A DNA stretch of 64,000 nt from VRUE01 sp036271315 (GTDB lineage Bacteria; Actinomycetota; Thermoleophilia; Solirubrobacterales; 70-9). This document shows, piece by piece, positions 1 to 8,600 of the stretch. The DNA lies in assembly GCA_036271315.1 (NCBI GenBank), contig DATBAV010000038.1:1-64000 (forward strand), written 5' to 3'. Each line of letters starts with the position of its first letter. The first letter of the stretch is position 1. Below the pieces are notes generated by a model. It searched no databases. It saw only the letters and a list, made by a program, of their open reading frames with translations, and had not been told where the DNA came from. The position numbers were made by a program, and so were the translations under genes.

Positions 1-1
1 G

Positions 2-223
2 CCGCTGCGCGCGGTCTTCATCCGTGCCCCCTGGATCGAGCGCTGCGGCCCCGGGGTCGAGGTACTCGCCAGCTACGAGGGTCACCCGGTGGCGATCCGC
101 GATGGCAACGTCCTCGCCTCGGCCTTCCACCCGGAGCTGACCGCGGACCCGCGCTTCCATGCGATCTTCATGGCGATGACCACCAGCGCGCAAGAGCGCG
201 CGAAGGAAGGGGCAGGCAGATGA
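2..223 (+). CDS. pdxT: Pyridoxal 5'-phosphate synthase glutaminase subunit, C-terminal part
   Basis: The 5' end lies outside the window; about 73 codons remain. The fragment reads PLRAVFIRAPWIE, then GPGVEVLASYEG, then SAFHPELTAD, which is the C-terminal signature of PdxT, the class I glutamine amidotransferase that feeds ammonia to PdxS for vitamin B6 synthesis. The His and Glu of FHPE are the second and third members of the Cys-His-Glu triad; the Cys is off the left edge. The stop codon (221-223) overlaps the ATG of the next gene in an ATGA arrangement, so the two are probably translated from one mRNA. Identification rests on the motif string only. Confidence 0.9.
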   Translation, partial: PLRAVFIRAPWIERCGPGVEVLASYEGHPVAIRDGNVLASAFHPELTADPRFHAIFMAMTTSAQERAKEGAGR

Positions 224-1329
224 CCGCAGGCGATCCGCGCACCAAGAACCTGGCGAAGATCCTGGTCGGGTACTCGACCGAGGTGAAGGAGGGGGAGGTC
301 GTCTCGATCGACGGCGAGAGCGCCGCCGCGCCGCTCCTCCTCGCGGTCTACGAAGAGGTGCTGAAGGCGGGCGGCAATCCGGTGCTGAACGTCGCCCTCG
401 ACGGCCAGATCGCCGCTTACTTCAAACATGCCTCCGACAAACAGCTGGAATGGATCTCACCCTTCGCCGAGTGGATGGTCGACCACGCCGACGTGCGGAT
501 CGCGATCGGCGCGAGCACCAACACCCGTGAGCTCTCCGGGGTTCCGCCGGAGCGCCAGACCCTGCGCCAGTCGGTGACCGGCGACCTGATGGGGCGGGCG
601 ATGAAGCGGAGCGCCGCGGGCGACTTCCGCTGGGTCTACACGATCTTCCCGACCAGCGCCTACGCCTCCGAGGCCGAGATGAGCCTGGCCGACTACGAAG
701 ACTTCTACTACGCCTCCTGCCTGGCCGACGACGCCGATCCGCTGACCGCCTGGAAACGCGCCTCAGAGGAGACCGAGCGGCTGGCCGAGTGGATCGAGGG
801 GCACGAGCAGGTGCGGATCACCGCCCCCGGGACCGACATCACCCTCGGCATCGCCGGCCGCACCTTCATCCCCTGCGTCGGCGATCACAACATGCCCGAC
901 GGCGAGTTCTTCACCGGCCCGGTCGAGGACTCGGTCGAGGGCGAGGTCACCTTCCACCTGCCGGCGGTGATTGCCGGCCGCGAGGTCTCCGGTGTGCACC
1001 TGCGCTTCGAGGCCGGCAAGGTCGTCGACGCCAGCGCCGAGCGCGGCGAGGAGTTCTTGATCCAGCTGCTCGACACCGACGAGGGCGCCCGCCGCCTCGG
1101 CGAGCTCGGCATCGGCACCAACTACGCGATCGACCGCGGCACGCTCGAGGTCCTGCTCGACGAGAAGATCGGCGGCACCGTCCACATGGCGGTCGGCAAG
1201 TCCTACCCGGAGTCCGGCGGCGTCAACGACTCGGCGGTCCACACCGACCTGGTCTGCGACCTGCGGCTAGGAGGAAAGCTGGAAGTAGATGGCACCGTCA
1301 TGCAGGAAGACGGCCGATTCGTCGTATAG
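220..1329 (+). CDS. M29-family metallo-aminopeptidase
   Basis: This 369-residue protein has the usual length of the AmpS/AmpT/PepS (M29) aminopeptidases, cytoplasmic enzymes that remove N-terminal residues from peptides using a two-metal centre. Family landmarks are visible: DGEFFTGP with Glu229, DEKIGGTVHMAVG with Glu315 and His322, and SAVHTDLVCD with His341 and Asp343; these Glu/His/Asp residues are the likely metal ligands. No signal peptide is present. The start ATG overlaps the pdxT stop by four bases. The gene converges on a small membrane-protein gene with only 21 bases between the two stop codons. The family is clear; peptide specificity cannot be read from sequence. Confidence 0.92.
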   Translation: MTAGDPRTKNLAKILVGYSTEVKEGEVVSIDGESAAAPLLLAVYEEVLKAGGNPVLNVALDGQIAAYFKHASDKQLEWISPFAEWMVDHADVRIAIGASTNTRELSGVPPERQTLRQSVTGDLMGRAMKRSAAGDFRWVYTIFPTSAYASEAEMSLADYEDFYYASCLADDADPLTAWKRASEETERLAEWIEGHEQVRITAPGTDITLGIAGRTFIPCVGDHNMPDGEFFTGPVEDSVEGEVTFHLPAVIAGREVSGVHLRFEAGKVVDASAERGEEFLIQLLDTDEGARRLGELGIGTNYAIDRGTLEVLLDEKIGGTVHMAVGKSYPESGGVNDSAVHTDLVCDLRLGGKLEVDGTVMQEDGRFVV

Positions 1330-1350
1330 CGCGGCGGCGAATTGAGCTGT

Positions 1351-1797
1351 CTACTGGTTGGGGATCGGCGAGCCGGCCAGCAGGAAGAACCAGACGGTCA
1401 GGGTCGCGCCGGCGAGCAGGACGGAGCCCATCAGGACTGCCTCGACGACGGTTGTGCCGCTGGCGCTGGGGGAGGAGTCGCGCATGCTCTTCAGCCAGGT
1501 GGGGCGCATCGGTGCCAGTTGATTGGTGCCGGTGACGCCGATGTAGAGGCGGTTGAGGCGGCCAATCAGCCAGGCGACCAAGAGCACCGAGATGACGATG
1601 CCGGCGGCCACTACGAAGTAGGGCCCCGAGCTGGGGAACTGGGTGTGGGAGACCTTCGAGCCGATGTAGAGCCAGCCCAACGGGATCGCCGTCCAGATCG
1701 AGAGCGCGACCAGCAGCATGGCGACGAAGATCAGGCTGGCGGCCAGTCCCCTGGCCACTCCACCTCTGTGTGACTCGGTGACCATTTCCACACTCAT
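1351..1797 (-). CDS. Small three-TM membrane protein of unknown function
   Basis: About 148 residues with three clear hydrophobic segments (near residues 17-40, 58-82 and 117-140), short charged loops and no recognised domain. Two ATG starts are possible, at 1797 (MSVEMVTES) and 1785 (MVTES); neither has a good Shine-Dalgarno sequence, so the start is unsettled. It is divergent from yebC with only 12 bases between start codons if 1797 is used (24 if 1785), leaving almost no room for untranslated leaders; leaderless transcripts are likely. It reads as real because the hydrophobic pattern is continuous and the plus-strand frames here are poor. I do not recognise the family. Confidence 0.7.
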   Translation of the reverse strand: MSVEMVTESHRGGVARGLAASLIFVAMLLVALSIWTAIPLGWLYIGSKVSHTQFPSSGPYFVVAAGIVISVLLVAWLIGRLNRLYIGVTGTNQLAPMRPTWLKSMRDSSPSASGTTVVEAVLMGSVLLAGATLTVWFFLLAGSPIPNQ

Positions 1798-1809
1798 ACA
1801 ATGCCAGCT

Positions 1810-2568
1810 ATGTCTGGACACTCGAAGTGGTCTTCTATTAAGCACAAGAAGGGTGCCGCCGACGCCAAGCGGGGCAAGCTCTTCACCAAGCTGGCCCGCG
1901 CAATCACAGTTGCAGCGCGCGATGGCGGGCCCGACCCGGATGCCAACGCGCCGCTGGCGACCGCGGTGCAAAAGGCCCGCGAAGCCTCGATGCCGAAGGA
2001 AAACATCCAGCGGGCGATCGACCGCGGCTCGGGGGTGGGAACCGACGCCGACGCGATCGAGCAGGTTCTCTTCGAGGGCTACGGCCCGGGTGGCGCGGCG
2101 ATCCTCGTCGACGCCCTGACCGACAATCGCAACCGCACCAGCGCCGACGTGCGCCACGCTTTCACCAAGCACCACGGCAATCTCGGCGAGCCCGGCTCGG
2201 TCGCCTGGATCTTCGAGAAACGCGGCGTCATCGTCGTCGACGGCGAGCGCTACGGAGAGGACGATCTGATCGTCGCGATCGACGCCGGCGCCGAGGACGT
2301 GCGTGCCGACGGCGATCAGCTGCGGGTGATCTGCGAACCGGCTGACCTCGCCGCCGTGCGCGAGGCGCTCGAGGGGGCGGGGGTCGAGGTCCAGTCGGCC
2401 GATTTGACGATGGAGCCAAAGAGCACCGTCGAAGTGAAGGGAACCGATGCGGAGTGGCTGCTCAAGCTGGTCGACGCGCTGGAGGAGCACGACGACGTCA
2501 ACGAGGTGCATGCCAACTTCGACGTGCCGGCGGAGATCATCGAAAAACTGGCGGCACAAGCGGCCTGA
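1810..2568 (+). CDS. yebC: YebC/PmpR-family regulator
   Basis: 252 residues from the ATG that gives MSGHSKWSSIKHKKGAADAKR, the hallmark N-terminus of the YebC/TACO1 family; an ATG nine bases upstream (1801) would only add MPA and is less likely. Members are DNA-binding transcriptional regulators and/or translation factors helping ribosomes through polyproline stretches. Other family blocks are MPKENIQRAIDRGSG, EGYGPGGAAILV, TDNRNRTSADVRHAF and the C-terminal EHDDVNEVHANF. The position directly upstream of ruvCAB is the usual bacterial arrangement; the gap to ruvC is 36 bases, so co-transcription is likely. Confidence 0.95.
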   Translation: MSGHSKWSSIKHKKGAADAKRGKLFTKLARAITVAARDGGPDPDANAPLATAVQKAREASMPKENIQRAIDRGSGVGTDADAIEQVLFEGYGPGGAAILVDALTDNRNRTSADVRHAFTKHHGNLGEPGSVAWIFEKRGVIVVDGERYGEDDLIVAIDAGAEDVRADGDQLRVICEPADLAAVREALEGAGVEVQSADLTMEPKSTVEVKGTDAEWLLKLVDALEEHDDVNEVHANFDVPAEIIEKLAAQAA

Positions 2569-2604
2569 CAAAGGCATCCGGGGCTACTCCCAGAATCACT
2601 TCCC

Positions 2605-3135
2605 ATGCAAGTTGTGATGGGAATTGACCCGGGTGCGGCGAATCTGGGCTTTGGAATCGTGCGGATCGAGGGCAGCCGCATGGTTGCCCTTGACGGCGGC
2701 GTGGTCGAGACCTCGGCCGAGCTGCCGATCGAGCGTCGCCTGGAGCGGATCCACAGCTCGCTTGCCGAGCTGATCGATTGGCACCAGCCGGCGGCGATGG
2801 CGCTCGAGGACCTCTACTTCGGCAAGAACGTGCACTCGGCGATGGCCGTCGGCCGGGCCAGCGGCGCGGCGATGCTCGCCGCCGCCCAGCGCGGGGTGCG
2901 CTGCTTTACCTACACGCCGCAGGCGATCAAGAAGTCCGTCTGCGGCTCCGGCGGGGCCGGCAAGGAACAGGTGCAGCGGATGGTCGGCACCCTGCTCGGC
3001 CTGCCCGAGCCGCCGACGCCCGACCACGCCGCCGACGCGCTCGCGGTGGCGATCTGCCACGGCGGCGCGACCGGGCGCGAAGCGGCGACCTTGGCGGCCG
3101 AAGAAACCGCCTCGCAGGGGATGGCGGCGAGATGA
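2605..3135 (+). CDS. ruvC: Crossover junction endodeoxyribonuclease RuvC
   Basis: 176 residues, normal for RuvC, the dimeric nuclease that cuts Holliday junctions with RuvAB. The acidic active-site residues are visible in GIDPG (Asp8), ALEDLYFGKN (Glu68) and PDHAADALAVA (Asp140/Asp144). The loop KKSVCGSGGAGKEQVQRMV matches the DNA-binding region of the family. The ATG at 2605 has no strong ribosome binding site; an in-frame ATG at 2617 lies only four codons later and just before the catalytic Asp. The stop codon overlaps the ruvA start (ATGA), indicating translational coupling. Confidence 0.96.
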   Translation: MQVVMGIDPGAANLGFGIVRIEGSRMVALDGGVVETSAELPIERRLERIHSSLAELIDWHQPAAMALEDLYFGKNVHSAMAVGRASGAAMLAAAQRGVRCFTYTPQAIKKSVCGSGGAGKEQVQRMVGTLLGLPEPPTPDHAADALAVAICHGGATGREAATLAAEETASQGMAAR

Positions 3136-3728
3136 TCGCCGCCGTGCGCGGGGAAGTGATGGTGCGGCGACCGGATCACGTCGTCGTCGACGCCGGCGGT
3201 GTCGGCTACCGGCTCGCCGTCTCGGCCGAGACGCTGAAGGCGGTGCCGGCGACCGGCCGCGAGGTCTTTCTCCACGCCGAGCTGATCTCGCGCGAGGACT
3301 CGCTGGCGCTCTTCGGCTTTGCCTCCGAGGAGGAGCGCGACCTCTTCGGCGAGCTGATCTCGGTCAGCGGCGTCGGGCCGAAGGTGGCGATGGCGGCGCT
3401 CTCGGGCGGACCGACGCGCGAGCTGCTGCGGGCGATCGCCGCCGGCGACGCCAAACGCTTTCAGGCGGTTCCGGGGATCGGCAAGCGCACCTCAGAGCGG
3501 ATCATCGTCGAGCTGCGCGAGAAGGTCGCCGGCGCGCTGGAGGACGAGGTCACCGGGTTGGCTGCGGACGGCAGCGATGCCCGTGGCCTCGCCCGCGACG
3601 GCCTGGTCAATCTTGGCTACGCGCCGCTGGAGGCCGAGCAGCTGCTTGAAGGCATCGACGGCGAGGACGCCGAGCAGCTGCTCGCTGCCGCCCTGCGCAA
3701 AGCCGGCTCCTCGCGGAGCAAGGCGTGA
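3132..3728 (+). CDS. ruvA: Holliday junction branch migration protein RuvA
   Basis: 198 residues from the ATG that overlaps the ruvC stop. RuvA tetramers bind the four-way junction and load RuvB. The N-terminal OB fold begins MIAAVRGEV and ends around EDSLALFGF; two helix-hairpin-helix motifs follow (SVSGVGPKVAMA near residue 78 and AVPGIGKRTSERIIVEL near residue 113), then a flexible linker and the C-terminal RuvB-contacting domain (DGLVNLGYAPLEAEQLL). The stop overlaps the ruvB GTG start (GTGA). The frame is open much further upstream, but that extension runs inside ruvC and is not coding. Confidence 0.96.
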   Translation: MIAAVRGEVMVRRPDHVVVDAGGVGYRLAVSAETLKAVPATGREVFLHAELISREDSLALFGFASEEERDLFGELISVSGVGPKVAMAALSGGPTRELLRAIAAGDAKRFQAVPGIGKRTSERIIVELREKVAGALEDEVTGLAADGSDARGLARDGLVNLGYAPLEAEQLLEGIDGEDAEQLLAAALRKAGSSRSKA

Positions 3729-4807
3729 GCGATCGCATTCGCACGCCCGGGGTGGACGGGCCCTTTCCGCCCGGCGACGAGACCCCGCCCGAGGACGTTC
3801 GCGTGCACGACGCGAGGGCCGACGCCCCAGATGAGGACCTCGATCGCTCGCTGCGACCGCGCACCCTTGCCGACTTCGTCAACCAGGAGCAGGTCACCGA
3901 GCAGCTCGCGATTTTCATCGAGGCGGCACGGGGTCGCGACGAGCCACTAGACCACGTGCTGCTCGCCGGCCCCCCCGGCCTCGGCAAGACCTCGCTTGCC
4001 CACATCGTCGCCGAGGAGATGGGCGTGCCGCTGGTGCAGACCGCCGGCCCGGCGTTGGAGCGCAAGGCGGACGTCGCCTCCTTCCTCACCGCGCTGGAGC
4101 CCGGCAGCGTCTTCTTCGTCGATGAGATCCACCGGCTCGGGCGCGCGGTCGAGGAGACGCTCTACCCGGCGATGGAGGACGGCGAGCTGCCTGTCGTGCT
4201 CGGCCAGGGCGCCGGCGCCCGCACCGTCACTCTGCCGCTGCCGCCCTTCACCCTGATCGGCGCGACCACCCGCGCCGGCCTGCTGACGACGCCGCTGCGC
4301 GACCGCTTCGGCCTCTCCCACCGCCTCGAGCACTACAGGCCCGAGCACCTGGCGCAGATCATCGTGCGCTCGGCCGGCATCCTCGGGGTCGAGATCGACT
4401 CCGAGGGGGCCCAGACGATCGCCGAGCGCTCCCGCGGCACGCCGCGCGTCGCCAACCGCTTGCTCAAGCGGGTGCGGGACTTCGCCCAGGTCAAGGAGCG
4501 AGGGGCGATCGACGCGGCGGTGGCCGACGCGGCGCTGGCGATGCTCGAGGTCGACGCCGGCGGGCTCGACCGCAGCGACCGTGCCCTGCTCGAGGTGGTG
4601 GCGACCAAGTTCTCCGGTGGCCCCGTCGGCCTCTCGACCCTCGCCGTCGCGATCGGCGAGGAGGCCGACACGATCGAGGATGTTCTCGAGCCATATCTGC
4701 TTCAACAGGGGCTTCTGAAGCGCACTCCGCGGGGTCGGGTGATCACTCCGCGGGCCTACGAGCACCTTGGCCTGCCGACCCCCGAAGGAGCGAACAGCCT
4801 CTTCTGA
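3725..4807 (+). CDS. ruvB: Holliday junction branch migration ATPase RuvB
   Basis: 360 residues with a GTG start overlapping the ruvA stop. RuvB is the AAA+ motor that drives branch migration as a hexamer on RuvA-bound junctions. Visible motifs are RPRTLADFVNQEQV, Walker A GPPGLGKTS (residues 82-90), Walker B FFVDEIHRL (about 131-140), sensor 1 IGATTRAG, the arginine finger region TPLRDRFG and the C-terminal winged helix ending in RTPRGRVITPRAYEHLGL. The N-terminus is about 30 residues longer than in E. coli and rich in Pro/Asp/Glu. Confidence 0.97.
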   Translation: MSDRIRTPGVDGPFPPGDETPPEDVRVHDARADAPDEDLDRSLRPRTLADFVNQEQVTEQLAIFIEAARGRDEPLDHVLLAGPPGLGKTSLAHIVAEEMGVPLVQTAGPALERKADVASFLTALEPGSVFFVDEIHRLGRAVEETLYPAMEDGELPVVLGQGAGARTVTLPLPPFTLIGATTRAGLLTTPLRDRFGLSHRLEHYRPEHLAQIIVRSAGILGVEIDSEGAQTIAERSRGTPRVANRLLKRVRDFAQVKERGAIDAAVADAALAMLEVDAGGLDRSDRALLEVVATKFSGGPVGLSTLAVAIGEEADTIEDVLEPYLLQQGLLKRTPRGRVITPRAYEHLGLPTPEGANSLF

Positions 4808-4823
4808 GTAACCTGCCGTTGGG

Positions 4824-5312
4824 ATGCCGTTCTTCATCTGCCCCAACTGTGGCCACAGGGAGGTCAGCGCGGAGCGAACCGCGGGCTTCAGCGCGCGCCC
4901 AAAGGGCTGCTCCAAGTGTGGCTTCGGCTTCGTCTTCGAGTTGCTCGACGACTACTACCCGGCACCGAACGCCGCCTTTTTCGTCTGCGATCAGCAAGCA
5001 CGGGTGATCGACGCGGGGCGGGGAAGCTTCGAGCTGACCGGGCTGACCGACGAGGACGTGATCGGCCGCCCGGTGCAGGAGGTTCTCGGTCTCGAATGGC
5101 GCGCCGAAGCCAGCGGCGACGAACCGCGCGAAGGCAACGGCGGCGGCAGTGCCGATCCGATCGCCACCTCGCTGGAGTGGGGCGTGCGCTCGCTTGGCAA
5201 GCGCGTCTCGGTCAATGCCGAGGGCGATCTTCCGGCGGAGGCGGTTGCCGACGTCTTTCCGGCCTATGACGACGACGGGGGACTGCTGATCGTCCTCACC
5301 CCGGAGGGTTGA
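4824..5312 (+). CDS. Zinc-ribbon plus PAS-like domain protein
   Basis: 162 residues. The N-terminus has a CPNCGHRE...KGCSKCGFGF pair of CxxC knuckles (residues 6-9 and 34-37) that should bind one zinc ion. It is followed by a PAS-like stretch, FFVCDQQARVIDAGRGSFELTGLTDEDVIGRPVQEVLGL, and a terminal beta-rich segment ending DDDGGLLIVLTPEG. No kinase, cyclase or DNA-binding output domain follows, so it may sense and act by protein contact. It sits 16 bases after ruvB and 7 bases before secDF, in the same direction, so it is probably part of that transcript. The domain call is by pattern; its biological role is unknown. Confidence 0.75.
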   Translation: MPFFICPNCGHREVSAERTAGFSARPKGCSKCGFGFVFELLDDYYPAPNAAFFVCDQQARVIDAGRGSFELTGLTDEDVIGRPVQEVLGLEWRAEASGDEPREGNGGGSADPIATSLEWGVRSLGKRVSVNAEGDLPAEAVADVFPAYDDDGGLLIVLTPEG

Positions 5313-5319
5313 GAGCGGC

Positions 5320-8256
5320 ATGGGCAAAAGGCGCCGCAACCTCTTCGTCCTGCTCTTTGTCTTTGGCCTGATCGTCGTCTCCGGCATCGTCATCGCCAAC
5401 AAGCCGACGAAGCTGGGCCTCGACCTGAAGGGCGGGGTGCAGCTGGTGCTGCAGGGCCGCCCGACGCCCCAACAGCCGACGCTCGACAACGGCTCGATGG
5501 AAAAGGCCGTCGACATCATCCGTTCCGGCTGCGATCAGCTGGGCGTCTCGGAGATCGAAGTGGCGCGGGTCGGCAGCGACCAGATCCAGGTCGGGATCCC
5601 GGGTGCCACCAGCGTCGGCAAGGCGACCGAATGCGCGACCAAGCCGGCCCGCCTCTTCTTCTTCGATTGGGAACCGAACCTGATCGGGCGCGAGTTCCTG
5701 ATCGGCGGTCACCCGGGCAAGGAACCGCCGGAAGGGCCGATCAAAGACGCGACTAAGGAATGGCAGGAAGCCGGTCGCCTGCCGACCAAGAAAGAAAACC
5801 AGCAGCTGATCGTCGCCGGCGCCTTCCCGACCGAGTACGCCGCGGTCAAATTGGCCTCCGAACAGAAGCCGAAGCCGGCTTGCCCCAAATGCAGCTCGTC
5901 GGCCACCTATTACCTGTTCGCGAATGACAAAGAACACAAGCTGATCGACGGGCCCGAGTACACCAAAGGCGACCTCTTCATCTCGCCCAGCGGCAGGAAA
6001 CGCCCTGAAAACGTGGGCACCGTGATCAAAGTCCCACAGGGCACGATCGTCGTCTCCGAAAAGCCCCAGGACGCAAACGGCCAGGTGCTCGAAAACGCCG
6101 AACCGGGCTGGTTTGCGCTGAAGGACGACCCGGCTCTCTCGGGCACCGAAATCACCAGCCCGAAGCAGGAAACCGACGAATCCGGCCAGCCCAACGTCAC
6201 CTTCAAATTCACCGACAGCGGCCGCCAGAACTTCCAGGAAGTCACCCGCCAGATCGCCCAGCGCGGGGCCGCCTCGGCGATTGGGCTGAGCAGCAGTGAA
6301 GCCGCCGCAGCGACCTCTGGCCACTTCGCCGTTGTGCTCGACAACGAAGTCAAGACGCGGCCGATCATCAACTATGCGGAAAACCCGGACGGCATCGATG
6401 GCCGCACCGGCGCCCAGATCTCCGGCGGCTTCAACAGCATCGAAGACGCCCAGGACCTGGCCAGCTTCCTGCAGCGCGGCGCCCTGCCGATCAACCTCAA
6501 CCTGATCAGCCAGTCGCAAGTCTCGGCGACGCTGGGTTCGGAAGCGCTGCACGACGGCATCAGGGCCGGCCTGATCGGCCTCATCCTCACCGTCCTCTTC
6601 CTGCTCATCTTCTACCGCTTCCTCGGCCTGGTGGCGGTCACGGCGCTGGCCGCCTACGGGGTGATCTTCTTTGCCCTGGTCAAACTGATCCCGATCACGC
6701 TCACCCTGCCGGGGATCGCGGGCCTGGTGCTGACGATCGGCGTCACCGCCGACGCCAACATCGTCATCTTCGAGCGAATAAAGGAGGAGGTGCGGGCTGG
6801 GCGCTCGATGTCGAGCGCGATCTCCGCTGGCTATCGCCGGGGAATCGCGACGATCATCGACGCCAACGTCGTCACCCTGCTCACCGCCTTCGTCCTCTTC
6901 GTGCTCGCCACGGCCGGGGTCAAGGGCTTCGCCTTCGTCCTCGGCGTTGGCACGATCGTCTCGCTGCTAACCGCGGTCGTCTTCACCCAGGCCCTGCTCG
7001 GTGCGATGAGCCGCTCGCGCCTGCTGCGTTCGCCGGCGGCGCTGGGCGCGACCAAAGAGGGAATCCGCTGGCACTTCGACTTCATGGGGGCGAGCCGCTG
7101 GTTCTTCACTGTTTCCGGGGTGATCCTGCTGGTCGGCGCCCTGTCCCTGGCGACGAAGCAGCTCAACCTCGGCATCGACTTCAAGTCGGGCACCAGGGTC
7201 GAAGTCGCGCTGGTCAAGCAGACCAACGAGGAAGCGGTGCGCGAAACGCTCGACAGCACGGGCATCTCCGGGGGGGAGGTGCAGAAAGTAAGCAACCCCG
7301 GCCTCGGCGACAACGCCTACCTGATCCAGTCGAAGACGCTTGAACCGGACCAGATCAACAAGCTTCAAAAGGAACTGGAAAAGGAATACGGGATCCAGGC
7401 CGATGGCTTCAACAGCACCAGCGTCGGCCCCACTTTCGGCACTACCGTGGCCAACAGCGCCCGCAACGCTCTGATCTTCTCGCTGTTGATCATCTGCGCC
7501 TACATCGCCTTCCGCTTCGATCCGAAATTCGCCGTGCCGGTGCTGATCGCGATCTTCCACGACATCTTGATTACGGCCGGCATCTACTCATTGACCGGAC
7601 GAGAAGTGAGCGCTGGGACGGTCGCTGCCTTCCTCACCATCCTCGGCTACTCGCTCTACGACACGATCATCGTCTTCGACCGAATACGCGAGAACATGCC
7701 GCGCATGCCACGGGCTGCGTTCTCGCAGATCGTCAACCGCTCGATGAGCGAGGTGCTGACCCGCTCGCTGGCGACCAGCTTCACCACCCTGCTCTCGGTG
7801 GTCTGCCTGCTGATCTTCGGCGGCGCCACCCTGCAGGACTTCGCCTTCGCGATGATGATCGGGATCATCTCCGGTACCTACTCGTCGATCTTCATCGCTT
7901 CGCCGGTGCTGACGGCGTGGAAGGAACGCGAGCCCGGCTTCATCCGCCGCCGCGAGCGGATCGTGGCGATCGACGGCAACGTGCCGGCCTTCGCCGAAGA
8001 CGGCGATCTGGCAATGCTCGCCGACGACGGCGAGACCGAGGTCGAGATCGAGGAGGAGGTGGCGGCGCAGCGCGAGGCCCAGCCCAAGGCCGGCGCCGTC
8101 GCGACAGTCGAGCCGCCCTCCGAAGGCGACGGCGGTAAACCGTCCAGCAACGGCGAGCCGCCCGCTGTCGATCCAGCGGACGCAGCGCGCCGCGAGCGCG
8201 ATGAGAAGCGCCGCGCCCGCCGCCAGCAAAGGCGTAAACACGGAAGGAAGCGCTGA
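5320..8256 (+). CDS. secDF: Fused protein-export membrane protein SecD-SecF
   Basis: 978 residues; a single polypeptide carrying both SecD and SecF, which use proton flow to pull exported proteins from the Sec translocon. The SecD half has an N-terminal membrane segment (about 9-27), the motif GLDLKGGVQLVLQ, a large extracytoplasmic region, then membrane helices with TIGVTADANIVIFERIKEE. The SecF half starts near residue 585 (MGASRWFFTVSGVILLVG), contains LNLGIDFKSGTRVEV and the helix motif GYSLYDTIIVFDRIREN. The C-terminal tail is acidic, then strongly basic (RRARRQQRRKHGRKR). The extracytoplasmic SecD region has more GAA/AAA codons than its neighbours. A GGAGGG lies upstream of the ATG. Confidence 0.95.
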   Translation: MGKRRRNLFVLLFVFGLIVVSGIVIANKPTKLGLDLKGGVQLVLQGRPTPQQPTLDNGSMEKAVDIIRSGCDQLGVSEIEVARVGSDQIQVGIPGATSVGKATECATKPARLFFFDWEPNLIGREFLIGGHPGKEPPEGPIKDATKEWQEAGRLPTKKENQQLIVAGAFPTEYAAVKLASEQKPKPACPKCSSSATYYLFANDKEHKLIDGPEYTKGDLFISPSGRKRPENVGTVIKVPQGTIVVSEKPQDANGQVLENAEPGWFALKDDPALSGTEITSPKQETDESGQPNVTFKFTDSGRQNFQEVTRQIAQRGAASAIGLSSSEAAAATSGHFAVVLDNEVKTRPIINYAENPDGIDGRTGAQISGGFNSIEDAQDLASFLQRGALPINLNLISQSQVSATLGSEALHDGIRAGLIGLILTVLFLLIFYRFLGLVAVTALAAYGVIFFALVKLIPITLTLPGIAGLVLTIGVTADANIVIFERIKEEVRAGRSMSSAISAGYRRGIATIIDANVVTLLTAFVLFVLATAGVKGFAFVLGVGTIVSLLTAVVFTQALLGAMSRSRLLRSPAALGATKEGIRWHFDFMGASRWFFTVSGVILLVGALSLATKQLNLGIDFKSGTRVEVALVKQTNEEAVRETLDSTGISGGEVQKVSNPGLGDNAYLIQSKTLEPDQINKLQKELEKEYGIQADGFNSTSVGPTFGTTVANSARNALIFSLLIICAYIAFRFDPKFAVPVLIAIFHDILITAGIYSLTGREVSAGTVAAFLTILGYSLYDTIIVFDRIRENMPRMPRAAFSQIVNRSMSEVLTRSLATSFTTLLSVVCLLIFGGATLQDFAFAMMIGIISGTYSSIFIASPVLTAWKEREPGFIRRRERIVAIDGNVPAFAEDGDLAMLADDGETEVEIEEEVAAQREAQPKAGAVATVEPPSEGDGGKPSSNGEPPAVDPADAARRERDEKRRARRQQRRKHGRKR

Positions 8257-8522
8257 TGTCTCTACTCGTCTACTTCACGATGGGGATCGCCCTCTGGCAC
8301 TTCACGGTCTTCCTGCCCGAGCGTTTCTGGCAGGGCATCGTCGGCGCTTTTCTCGGTGCGACGATCGGCGCGGTCGCTTTCGGTGGCATTGTCGAGATCA
8401 TCAGCGGCAAGGGTGTCGGCGAGACCGACATCACCACTGCCTTGATCGCGATCCCCGGCGTGGCGATTGGCCTGGCGATCGTCTGGGCGATCGGCGTACG
8501 CCAAGAACGACTCGCCGAGTAG
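8256..8522 (+). CDS. Small membrane protein, possibly GlsB/YeaQ-like
   Basis: 88 residues with three hydrophobic segments and a glycine-rich pattern (GIVGAFLGATIGAVAFGGIVEI) reminiscent of the GlsB/YeaQ/YmgE small membrane proteins. The ATG shares one base with the secDF stop, so it is almost certainly co-translated with it. A rho-independent-type terminator follows immediately. Family assignment is tentative because these proteins are short and low in complexity. Confidence 0.65.
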   Translation: MSLLVYFTMGIALWHFTVFLPERFWQGIVGAFLGATIGAVAFGGIVEIISGKGVGETDITTALIAIPGVAIGLAIVWAIGVRQERLAE

Positions 8523-8530
8523 CTCGGGCC

Positions 8531-8559
8531 AAAAAAGCCCCTGCTCTTTGCAGGCTTTT
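8531..8559 (+). terminator. Rho-independent-type terminator after the secDF unit
   Basis: A 5-bp GC stem (CCTGC/GCAGG, 8540-8544 with 8550-8554) with a five-base loop is flanked by an A-run on the left (8531-8536) and CTTTT on the right, so the A/T arms can extend the stem across a short bulge and the hairpin could work in both directions. It lies 9 bases after the small membrane protein gene and before recJ. Confidence 0.65.
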
Positions 8560-8600
8560 CGGTGCGAAAGTGAGTCCGATGTGATTCCTAGCCTGCGTGC

